Assembly (NCBI GenBank): GCA_002415785.1
Contig: DIAJ01000014.1
Coordinates: forward strand, 1-64,000
Reading direction: 5' to 3'
From: Flavobacteriales bacterium UBA5081
Lineage (GTDB): Bacteria; Bacteroidota; Bacteroidia; Flavobacteriales_E; Vicingaceae
Length of the DNA: 64,000 bases
Shown: one piece after another, positions 9,296 to 17,800 of the stretch
Position numbering within the stretch: position 1 is the first letter of the stretch
Layout of the letters: each line of letters begins with the position of its first letter
Position numbers and translations under genes: made by a program
The notes under the pieces: model-generated
The model's database searches: none
What the model saw: the letters and a program-made list of their open reading frames with translations, nothing else
Told to the model about the DNA's origin: nothing

Positions 9296-10549
9296 TTATA
9301 AACCAAATGATGCTTTGATTTTATCGACGTAGTTCAATTCTTCCCAAGGAAACAATTTTACTTTCATTTTTACTTCTTCGCCATTGGCTGATTTGAAGAC
9401 TTTTTCAACTTCTTCACACTTTCTTCCCATGTGTCCGTATGCTGCTGTTTCAGAGTAAATTGGTGCGCGAAGATTAAATCGTGTTTCAATGGAATAAGGA
9501 CGCATATCGAAAATCTCCATTAACTTTTTGGCAATTTCACCATCGCTAAAATTAACTTTAGAAGTACCATAAGTATTTACATAAAGTCCCATTGGTTCCG
9601 CAACTCCAATAGCATAGGCTACTTGAACTAATGCTTCATCAGCTAAGCCTGCTGCTACCAAATTTTTTGCAATGTGACGAGTGGCATAAGCAGCCGAACG
9701 GTCAACTTTGCTAGGATCTTTTCCTGAGAAAGCACCACCACCATGTGCACCTTTTCCACCGTAAGTATCTACGATAATCTTTCTTCCAGTTAAGCCAGTA
9801 TCTCCATGCGGACCGCCTATAACAAAAATACCTGTTGGATTAATGTGATACTTAATTTGATCGTTGAACAATTTTTGCGTTTCCTCCGGAAGTTTTGCCA
9901 TAACACGAGGAATCAAAATCTCAATAATATCTTTTTTGATTCGCTTCAACATATTCTCTTCCGTATCAAAATCGTCATGCTGTGTTGAAACAACAATTGC
10001 ATCTATACGGACCGGTTTGTTTTCATCATCGTACTCAATGGTTACTTGAGACTTAGAGTCAGGACGCAAGTATTTAATTTCATTGTTTTCTCTGCGCAAA
10101 GCAGCCAGTTCTTTTAGCAACATGTGAGAAATCTCCAAAGCCAAAGGCATGAAAGTTTCTGTTTCGTTGGTGGCATAGCCAAACATCATTCCTTGGTCGC
10201 CGGCGCCTTGTTCTTCTTTATTCGCCCTGTCAACTCCTTTGTTAATATCAGGTGATTGTTCGTGAATGGCAGAAAATACTCCACAGCTGTTTCCATCGAA
10301 CATGTATTCGCCTTTATTATAGCCAATTCGGTTAATTACTTCTCTGGCAATCGCCTGAACATCTAAGTAAGCAGTAGACTTAACTTCTCCGGCCAAAACA
10401 ACTTGCCCGGTAGTTACTAAGGTTTCACAAGCTACTTTAGAATCTTTGTCAAAGGCGAGAAAATTATCAATTAATGCATCTGAAATTTGGTCTGCTACTT
10501 TATCAGGATGTCCTTCTGAAACAGACTCAGAGGTGAATAGATATGACAT
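9296..10549 (-). CDS. metK: S-adenosylmethionine synthetase
   Basis: MetK makes SAM from methionine and ATP. The 417-residue protein carries GHPDKVADQISDALID near residue 14, the ATP-binding GAGDQGMMFGYA at about 120, and the P-loop-like GGAFSGKDPSKVDRSAAYA at about 270-288. The length is somewhat longer than the 384 of E. coli, which is normal in Bacteroidota. The start is ATG. I checked the 62-nt leader for a SAM riboswitch and it is too short to hold one. It pairs functionally with ahcY at 31.8 kb, which removes the product of SAM-dependent methylation. Confidence 0.96.
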   Translation of the reverse strand: MSYLFTSESVSEGHPDKVADQISDALIDNFLAFDKDSKVACETLVTTGQVVLAGEVKSTAYLDVQAIAREVINRIGYNKGEYMFDGNSCGVFSAIHEQSPDINKGVDRANKEEQGAGDQGMMFGYATNETETFMPLALEISHMLLKELAALRRENNEIKYLRPDSKSQVTIEYDDENKPVRIDAIVVSTQHDDFDTEENMLKRIKKDIIEILIPRVMAKLPEETQKLFNDQIKYHINPTGIFVIGGPHGDTGLTGRKIIVDTYGGKGAHGGGAFSGKDPSKVDRSAAYATRHIAKNLVAAGLADEALVQVAYAIGVAEPMGLYVNTYGTSKVNFSDGEIAKKLMEIFDMRPYSIETRFNLRAPIYSETAAYGHMGRKCEEVEKVFKSANGEEVKMKVKLFPWEELNYVDKIKASFGL

Positions 10550-10611
10550 AGTTTTTTTCTTAAATTTTAGAGGCGCTAAAGTACGAATTGAAAAAAGAAT
10601 TTAAAATTCAA

Positions 10612-11532
10612 TTATTCGACTTCGGCTGTTTGAGTTAATTGTTTAAAAATATCTTCTAATTTGGTTTGTTCTTCTTGTAAGCCCAATACACTAAGGTCGG
10701 CTTTTACAGCTATTTGAAAAAGCTCGTTGCGTATTTCTTTGTCGGCTGCGCATTCAATTCGCCAAGCGTTGGCACGAATGTTTTGAGCGGAAATTACTCC
10801 ATCAATTTTCATAAACTGAGCTTTACTTAACTCTCCGCTGTATTCTATGGTGAAGGACAGGTTTTTGTTGAATAAGTGATTCATTTGATCCACTTTTTCA
10901 TTGGCAACTATTTTGCCTTTGTTAATGATAATTACGCGGTCGCAGATCGCTTCCACTTCCTGCATAATGTGAGTTGAAAGCATAACCGTTTTTTGGGCTC
11001 CAATCTTTTTAATCAATCCTCGAATTTCATCCAACTGGTTGGGATCTAGTCCGGTGGTGGGCTCGTCTAATATCAATACTTCCGGATCGTGTAAAAGCGC
11101 TTGTGCCAAACCTACTCTTTGCTTATATCCTTTCGAAAGTTGACCGATTTTTTTGTTTTGCTCAATACTCAAGCCCACTGTTTCAATAATCTCGTCCACT
11201 CTTTTTCGTGTATCTCTCATCTTGTAAATTCCGCAAATAAAATGCAAGTATTCGCGAACATACATGTCGTAATATAGTGGATTCTGTTCTGCTAAGTAGC
11301 CAATTTTCTTTTTGACGTCAATCGGTTTTTCAACCACGTCCATTTCGCAAACTTTTACATTGCCATCGGTAGCCGGAATAAATCCGGTAATGATTTTCAT
11401 CATGGTAGACTTTCCGGCTCCATTAGGACCTAAAAAACCGACAATTTCTCCCGGTTTAACCGAAAAGCTAACTTGATCTAAGGCGTTTTGTTTTCCGTAA
11501 ACTTTACTTACATTTTCTACTAAAATCGACAT
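10612..11532 (-). CDS. gldA: ABC transporter ATP-binding protein, GldA type
   Basis: This 306-residue protein is an ABC ATPase with Walker A GPNGAGKST (35-43), signature LSKGYKQRVGLAQALL, Walker B VLILDEPTTGLDPNQ and switch His LSTHIMQE. It reads closest to GldA, the ATPase of the GldAFG transporter linked to gliding in Flavobacteria. The permease genes gldF and gldG are not next to it, so the assignment rests on sequence similarity alone and another ABC-2 type exporter remains possible. It is divergent from rsgA, and its stop lies 62 nt upstream of the metK start. Confidence 0.8.
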   Translation of the reverse strand: MSILVENVSKVYGKQNALDQVSFSVKPGEIVGFLGPNGAGKSTMMKIITGFIPATDGNVKVCEMDVVEKPIDVKKKIGYLAEQNPLYYDMYVREYLHFICGIYKMRDTRKRVDEIIETVGLSIEQNKKIGQLSKGYKQRVGLAQALLHDPEVLILDEPTTGLDPNQLDEIRGLIKKIGAQKTVMLSTHIMQEVEAICDRVIIINKGKIVANEKVDQMNHLFNKNLSFTIEYSGELSKAQFMKIDGVISAQNIRANAWRIECAADKEIRNELFQIAVKADLSVLGLQEEQTKLEDIFKQLTQTAEVE

Positions 11533-11595
11533 CTTTTTCTTCCCTTAAATTGCCAGACGAATTTACTAATTTTAGAAGTTCTTAATCGTGGAAAT

Positions 11596-12531
11596 TTGGA
11601 AGGAATAGTAGTAAAATCGACAGGCAGTTGGTATGAGGTAGAAACTCCTGAAAAAGAGAGGATACTAGCTCGTTTAAAAGGGAAGTTTCGCATTAAGGGG
11701 ATAAAAAGCACCAATCCGGTGGCGGTAGGAGATCGAGTGAATTTTCATCGTGAAGGTGAGGAGGCGGTTATTGACAAAATTTTTGACCGTAAAAATTACA
11801 TTATTCGTCGTTCGATTAACCTTTCAAAACAGGTTCAAATTATTGCAGCTAATGTAGATCAGCTTTTTTTAGTTGTTACCTTAAAAAATCCGCAAACCTA
11901 TTTGGGCTTTGTCGACCGCTTTTTAGTGGGTGCTGAAGCTTATCGAATTCCGGTGGTTTTGGTGTATAACAAAATTGATCTTTTGGAAACGGAAGATGAG
12001 AAAGCAGAACTGAAAAAATGGGAAGCTATTTATGAAAAAGCCGGCTATGAGCAATTGTTTGTCAGTGCAGAAAAAGAAATTGGCTTAGAAGCTTTAAAAG
12101 AAAAAATGAAAGGAAGGCTTTCTATTTTTGGAGGCCATTCCGGAGTTGGGAAAAGTACTTTAATCAATCGATTGGACCCAAAGCTCAATTTGAGAACTGC
12201 CGAGGTTTCTGAGAGTCATCAAAGTGGAAAGCATACCACCACTTTTGCGGAGATGTTTGAGCTTAGTTTTGGGGCGCATATTATTGACACTCCGGGGATA
12301 AAGGGTTTTGGAAATGTAGAAATGCAAAAAGAGCATCTATCGCACTATTTTCCCGAAATGCGTAGTCGTATGAATGAATGTAAGTTCAATAATTGCATTC
12401 ACATCAATGAACCGAACTGTATGATTAAAAAGGCAGTAGCTAATGGAGAAATTGCAGAAAGCAGATACTTTAATTACCTTTCAATTTACGAAGAAGACGA
12501 ATCGGAAAATTATAGACAAAAAGGATATTAA
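11596..12531 (+). CDS. rsgA: Ribosome small subunit-dependent GTPase RsgA
   Basis: RsgA is a circularly permuted GTPase acting late in 30S assembly. The OB-fold is at about 1-75, then motifs in permuted order: NKID (G4, 125-128), SAEKE (G5), GHSGVGKST (G1, 180-188) and DTPGIKGFG (G3). A zinc-binding segment CKFNNCIHINEPNC follows near 258-272. The start is TTG; no ATG or GTG fits the frame, and the next residues EGIVVKSTGSWY match the usual N-terminus. It is the first gene of a four-gene operon: the dtd ATG follows its stop codon directly. Confidence 0.93.
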   Translation: MEGIVVKSTGSWYEVETPEKERILARLKGKFRIKGIKSTNPVAVGDRVNFHREGEEAVIDKIFDRKNYIIRRSINLSKQVQIIAANVDQLFLVVTLKNPQTYLGFVDRFLVGAEAYRIPVVLVYNKIDLLETEDEKAELKKWEAIYEKAGYEQLFVSAEKEIGLEALKEKMKGRLSIFGGHSGVGKSTLINRLDPKLNLRTAEVSESHQSGKHTTTFAEMFELSFGAHIIDTPGIKGFGNVEMQKEHLSHYFPEMRSRMNECKFNNCIHINEPNCMIKKAVANGEIAESRYFNYLSIYEEDESENYRQKGY

Positions 12532-12984
12532 ATGCGTTTAGTAATTCAAAGAGTTAGAGAAGCTAAAGTAGAAGTAAATGAAGAAGTCACAGGCGCTATT
12601 AAAACGGGCTTATTGCTATTTGTTGGAGTAGAGGAAGCAGACGATTCTGATGATGTAGAGTGGCTTTGCAGAAAAGTAGTGAATATGCGAATTTTTAACG
12701 ATGATGAAGGACAGATGAATCTTTCAGTTAAAGATGTAAGTGGTGAAATTTTAGCGGTTAGTCAGTTTACATTGCATGCTGCTACTAAAAAGGGCAACAG
12801 GCCTTCGTTTATTCGAGCAGCAGCTCCTGATTATGCTGAAAAGCTTTATGAGCAGTTCAAGTTTCAATTGAGCGCTTTATTGGGAAAAACAGTTGAGTCT
12901 GGTCGTTTTGGAGCGAACATGCAAGTGAGCTTGATTAACGACGGTCCGGTAACCATTACCATGGATTCTAAAAATAGAGAGTAA
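12532..12984 (+). CDS. dtd: D-aminoacyl-tRNA deacylase
   Basis: Dtd removes D-amino acids wrongly attached to tRNA. The 150-residue length is standard. Both active-site signatures are intact: SQFTL (77-81) and NDGPVT (136-141). The gene starts at the base after the rsgA stop and shares one base with the next ATG (TAATG), so translation is coupled both ways. The neighbour downstream is a D-Ala-D-Ala dipeptidase, which may be a functional link through D-amino acids. Confidence 0.95.
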   Translation: MRLVIQRVREAKVEVNEEVTGAIKTGLLLFVGVEEADDSDDVEWLCRKVVNMRIFNDDEGQMNLSVKDVSGEILAVSQFTLHAATKKGNRPSFIRAAAPDYAEKLYEQFKFQLSALLGKTVESGRFGANMQVSLINDGPVTITMDSKNRE

Positions 12985-13667
12985 TGAGAGTAGTTTTATT
13001 GATTTTATTATTTGTAAGTATGCAGCTGAGCGCACAAACTAAGTCAGAGTATGGAGTTGAGGTGATAGAAGATGTTTCAACTTATCGAGGACAAGTAGAA
13101 GAGAACCCTAATATGCAATTGGTGAGTTTGAAAGATCAAGAGGGAATTTATTTTGATATTCACTATGCGACCAAAAATAACTTTGTGGGCGAAATAGTTT
13201 ATCCCACTGCTGATGCATTTGCTCGTAAGCAGGTGGCAGAAGCACTACAAAAGGCCAATTCAATTTTTGCAAAAAAGGGCTTGGCTATAAAAATTTTTGA
13301 TGCTTACCGACCTTATGCGGCAACGGTTCAGTTTTATGAATTGGTAGAGGATACTACTTATGTAGCTTCTCCCTATAGTGGTTCAAGACACAATCGTGGT
13401 TGTGCAGTTGACTTAACTCTGGTTGATAAAGAGACTGGGGAAGATTTGAACATGCCCACCTCTTATGATCATTTTTCTGAGAAGGCTCATCCAACCTTTA
13501 TGGACTTAGAAGAAGAGCAGATAAACAACCGCCAATTATTAATTGAAGTAATGGAAAGTGTCGGTTTTAAAGTTTATTCTTATGAATGGTGGCACTTTGA
13601 TTTTATAGGTTGGGAAGACTATCCATTAATGAACTTGAGTTTTGAAGAACTAAAACAAAGCAGATGA
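12984..13667 (+). CDS. Exported D-alanyl-D-alanine dipeptidase (VanX/DdpX family)
   Basis: This 227-residue zinc peptidase of family M15D should hydrolyse free D-Ala-D-Ala. The ligands and catalytic residue are visible: SRHNRGCAVD gives H136 and D143, and EWWHFD gives E201 and H204. Residues 1-18 look like a signal peptide (LLILLFVSMQLSAQ), so it acts in the periplasm, suggesting recycling of cell-wall dipeptide rather than vancomycin resistance. There are no vanH or vanA neighbours. It overlaps dtd by 1 nt and the next gene by 4 nt (ATGA). Confidence 0.88.
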   Translation: MRVVLLILLFVSMQLSAQTKSEYGVEVIEDVSTYRGQVEENPNMQLVSLKDQEGIYFDIHYATKNNFVGEIVYPTADAFARKQVAEALQKANSIFAKKGLAIKIFDAYRPYAATVQFYELVEDTTYVASPYSGSRHNRGCAVDLTLVDKETGEDLNMPTSYDHFSEKAHPTFMDLEEEQINNRQLLIEVMESVGFKVYSYEWWHFDFIGWEDYPLMNLSFEELKQSR

Positions 13668-13990
13668 CCATCACAGAAGCACAACAGCTTGTAGATAATT
13701 GGATTAAAGAGCATGGAGTTCGTTATTTTAATGAATTAACCAATATGGCTCAACTGACCGAAGAAGTAGGAGAAGTAGCTAGAATTATTGCTCGTCGCTA
13801 TGGCGAGCAATCCGAAAAGGAGAGCGATAAGGAAAAGGACTTGGGCGATGAACTCGCAGATGTACTTTTTGTAACGATTTGCTTAGCCAACCAAACGGGA
13901 ATTGACTTAGAGAAGGCACTCGCTAAGAACATTGCTAAGAAAACTCAAAGAGACTCTGAGCGACATAAGAAGAATGAGAAGTTGAGTTAA
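13664..13990 (+). CDS. MazG-like nucleotide pyrophosphohydrolase
   Basis: This 108-residue protein is a single-domain MazG-type NTP pyrophosphohydrolase that would clean up non-canonical nucleotides. The magnesium-binding pattern is visible as EEVGEVARII (about 29-38) and DLGDELADVLF (about 60-70). It is the last gene of the rsgA-dtd operon with an ATGA overlap at its start. Its stop codon shares the four bases TTAA with the stop of the convergent LytTR gene, and I see no hairpin terminator between them. Confidence 0.88.
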   Translation: MTITEAQQLVDNWIKEHGVRYFNELTNMAQLTEEVGEVARIIARRYGEQSEKESDKEKDLGDELADVLFVTICLANQTGIDLEKALAKNIAKKTQRDSERHKKNEKLS

Positions 13991-14691
13991 ATTTTTTCAA
14001 AAAGAAGATTTAATTGATTTTTTACAATATTTTTTTTGGATCTGCTAATTGGGATTTTCTCATTGTTGTTCATTGTTAAATATCCACCGTCATTATTACA
14101 AACTTGTATTACTTTGTTAAGGTTTACAATATAGCTTTGATGAGTTCTGATAAAATGTTTGTTTGAAAGTTTTACTTCAAACTTCTTTAGTGTTTTAGAA
14201 ACTAAAATGGTTTTTCCGTTTTCAAGATGAATAATAGTGTAGTTGTTGTCAGAGCGAAAAAAAATGATATTATCTGTTGATAAATAGGTTGTTCCATTAT
14301 TTGATGGAATTCCAATTCGGTTAGTGTAGGGAGAAGGTTCTTCAACAGTTAAATGGTGGGAAATCTTTATTATTGAGTTTTCAAGGTGTTGAAGACAAAC
14401 TGTAAGAGACTTGTCATCTAAGTTGTTAATTTCGAATTCAGTTTCAGTAACAAAAATGAAATAAGGATTAAAGCCTTTCTCTTTAACTTTTCTAGATAAT
14501 TCAATATAATCGCTCTTTTTTGAACGAATAAATAGGATAGAAGCTTTGTGCTTTTGTATTAACGTTAACCCAAAAGAACAATTTGTTGATATGCCAACTA
14601 TGTTTGCATTAGGTAATGTTTTGTTTATTGCTTTAACCAGTTTTGACATTGAATCACCAACACAATCAATAATAATTGTTTTTTGCATCAT
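13987..14691 (-). CDS. LytTR-family transcription regulator with degenerate receiver
   Basis: The 234-residue protein has a LytTR DNA-binding domain at about 130-232 (DNIIFFRSDNNYTIIHLENG, then KHFIRTHQSYIVNLNKV). The N-terminal 115 residues have the length and strand pattern of a CheY receiver but lack its chemistry: only one acid is near the first strand (IIIDCVGDS), and the expected phospho-Asp position reads ASILFIRSKK. It is probably not controlled by phosphorylation. No histidine kinase is adjacent. It lies downstream of, and in the same direction as, the giant PKD protein, with a terminator between. An adjacent second ATG (14688) is possible. Confidence 0.8.
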   Translation of the reverse strand: MMQKTIIIDCVGDSMSKLVKAINKTLPNANIVGISTNCSFGLTLIQKHKASILFIRSKKSDYIELSRKVKEKGFNPYFIFVTETEFEINNLDDKSLTVCLQHLENSIIKISHHLTVEEPSPYTNRIGIPSNNGTTYLSTDNIIFFRSDNNYTIIHLENGKTILVSKTLKKFEVKLSNKHFIRTHQSYIVNLNKVIQVCNNDGGYLTMNNNEKIPISRSKKNIVKNQLNLLFEKI

Positions 14692-14799
14692 ACATTAATT
14701 TACTTCCAAATAATATAATGTAGCTAACTACTTGTTTTTCCCATTTTCAAGGAGATAAGTTACTTTTCAAATATAAATAGTTTTTATTATTTTAACAAA

Positions 14800-14833
14800 T
14801 ATAAAAGAGGCTGCCAATTAAGGCAGCCTCTTT
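14800..14833 (-). terminator. Intrinsic terminator after the PKD protein gene
   Basis: A perfect 12-bp GC-rich stem (14804-14815 with 14822-14833, AAAGAGGCTGCC) has a 6-nt loop. T-rich sequence follows on both strands, so it may work in either direction. It begins 24 nt after the stop of the 1863-residue gene. Confidence 0.85.
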
Positions 14834-14856
14834 CTTTTCTTAAAAGAATTAATTAG

Positions 14857-17800
14857 TTACTTGCTAATTATTAATTGTTTAGTCTCAATCTTGTTATCCC
14901 CAATACATTGTATTGAATATATTCCGGCATTGAGATAGTCTAAGTTAACTCTTTTAACTCCTGAAGATGAGAAATTAATCTTGTCATTGAATACTAATTT
15001 GCCATTTATATCGTAAACAGCAACATCATAGACTCCCTCATTAGGAGATTCTATTTGCAGCATACCCGTAGTTGGGTTGGGGTAGAATCTAATTTCCTTC
15101 GGGGTAGTTTCCTGTTTATCTTGCAAACTTTTGATTCTGCTGCTTGCATCAGGATCACCACACTCATCTACCTCAAAACATACTCTCATTCTACAAGTTG
15201 ATGAGTCACATAGATTTTGAATAACAATTTCAAAACAAACCTTACCTCCCGGATAATAGGATTGATTGGTTTGCCAAATACCTTCAATATTATTATATCC
15301 AGGCGTGATAGTGTTTGGACTTAAGCTAGACTGAGGTACACTTCCTACAGGAGGGATAATTGTATAGCTGTATTTATCACACTTTTTACCAAAGCCTCCA
15401 AAGCCAATATCCATATTAAATCGATAGTTGGCAAATCCATCATCAGTTTTATAACATTTGACATCGTTCATTTGAGCCTCGCCTTCACATGGTTTTCCAC
15501 ACTCCTCAACTTCAAAACAAACTTTCATTGTACAAATTGTTGAGTCGCATAGATTTTGAATAACAATTTCAAAACAAACTTTCCCTCCAGGATAATAGGT
15601 TTGATTGGTTTGCCAAACACCTTCAATGTTATTATATCCAGGTGTTAGTGTATTTGGGTTTAAGCTAGACTGAGGCACACTTCCTACAGGAGGGATAATT
15701 GTATAGCTATATTTATCACATTTCTTGCCAAAGCCTCCAAAATTAATATCCATATTAAATCGATAATTGACTAATCCGTCATCTTTTACATAGCATTTGA
15801 TGTCGTTCATCTGTGCTTCGCCTTCACATCGTTCTCCACAATGTGTTAAATTTAAGTCTACTTCACAAGAATATCCATCGCACCCATTGTAAGTCATTAC
15901 ATAAAGTCGAATGGTATGTGTGCCTGTTGAACTGGTTACATAATCGGGAACTGCTCCTGTTCCTGAGCTTACCGTATTCCAGTTTACACCATCAAATCGC
16001 TCCCACCTCCATTGAGCGAAATTACCCGATATTCCGGGGAAGCTGTAACTTCCACCTTGCTCAATACAATCTGAGTAGCATCCACACATGAAGCTACAGA
16101 AATCAGGAAGTTCATATACATTGATACTGTTATAAGATGAGCAACCATTTGTATCAGTTCCAACAGCATAGTAAACGCCTGAATTGTTAACTGTTGTCGA
16201 CGTACTAACATCTCCTGAACTCCAAGAGATAGAGTTATAGTCAGATGGGTTGTTTACTGTAAGTGTAACAGGACTGGGGCATGCCGGTACTGGAACGGAA
16301 CTTAAAATTGGTGTAGGGGGGTTAGGATGAACTATTACCGTAAAAGGTAAGGATTCTTTAACACAATTATGGTTGATGTCTTCAAGTTCAACCTTAAATT
16401 CATGCGTACCAACTGGAGCATTACTTAGGTTGAAGCTTGTGCCTGTTACACCGGCTGAAACATAACCTCCACCGGAGATGTTTTGATACCATGTGTAGGT
16501 ATATCCATTCCCGTAGTTACATATTAAACCGATGTCGTCACCAATACAATATTCATCTTCACCGGTAATTTTAGCCAGCGGAACTTCAACAACCTCAACT
16601 GTAGCAGGGCCAAAACTTTTAAAGCAACCATAAGTATCGGTTACTGCTAAGTAGTGAGTAGATGTTTGGGTACTAGTTGTTGAAATTGAAGTAGTATTGT
16701 CACTCCAGTAGTAATTGTACGGAGCTGAACTTGGGCTGGTCGTGTTGTTAAAAGCGATAGTGGCTGTTGTTCCAGGACAGATAGGCATATTAGGAGAAAC
16801 TGTAATATTCCCATCTATATTGTTGTCTTTAATTTCAACAGGAACTGTATAACTGTCTGTGCAACCGTATTCATCTACTATACTTAACTCTACATCAAAA
16901 ACCTGCCCATAGTCATAAGTTTTCTCTGGATGTTGTGTGAGGATATTAGATCCATCATCAAAGTCCCACGTCCAACTGGCAATATCACCGATAGATTGAT
17001 CTTCAAAAACAACGGTGTTACCTTCACAAGTCGGGAGTATTGGTGTATCAACCACAAAAATAGCATCTGCTTTTTCAGGCATAGTAAAATTAACCACATG
17101 CTCACAAAGTGCATTTATCGTTTGTCCACCCCAATTAAAGGTATGACTCTCCTCTAAATAGATTTCATAATCATTTCCTTCGATTAGTCCGGGTACAGCT
17201 AAGTAGTCTTGTGTTGTAGCACTTGTTATTAATGTTGGGGAACCTGTTACATCGTATATTTCCCATTGGTGGTTGTAATTAGCTAATGGTTCAATAACCA
17301 CATCTGAGGTATTGATTAGATTAACTTCAAATGTATTTCCAATACAACTGATATTAATTTCAAAATCAGACATTACCGGAACAACTACTGTTTGGGTATC
17401 TGCTACCTTACAGATGCCGCTTCCATAATTTGCTACTAAAGTAACCGGATAAATTCCACTTGCCGGGAACTGGAAAGTAGGGTTTGAAGCAGTTGAAGTT
17501 CCTACATTTCCAAAATACCATCTGATGCTATTAGGAGTAGGTGAAATAGTTTCATTAAAAGTAACGGTATTGCAGCCAGGGCTCGGTGAAGTCTGTGCAA
17601 TTGAATAAGTAAAAGAAGCATTTCCTCCATTTGGTGTACAAGGATTTGGAGTGCTACATACCCTAGCTCTAAGTGTGTTTGTGATTGATGTACAGCCACT
17701 TATATTGTCAGTAATGACAACGTAATAATTACCTGCATCAGCCGAATTATTTCCAATCGTAAGTGAGGTTGTAGGTTGTGGTGTAATAGGGTTACTACCA

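Noticed and set aside
10550..10611. SAM riboswitch in front of metK
   Set aside because: The gap is only 62 nt and contains no recognisable SAM aptamer core.
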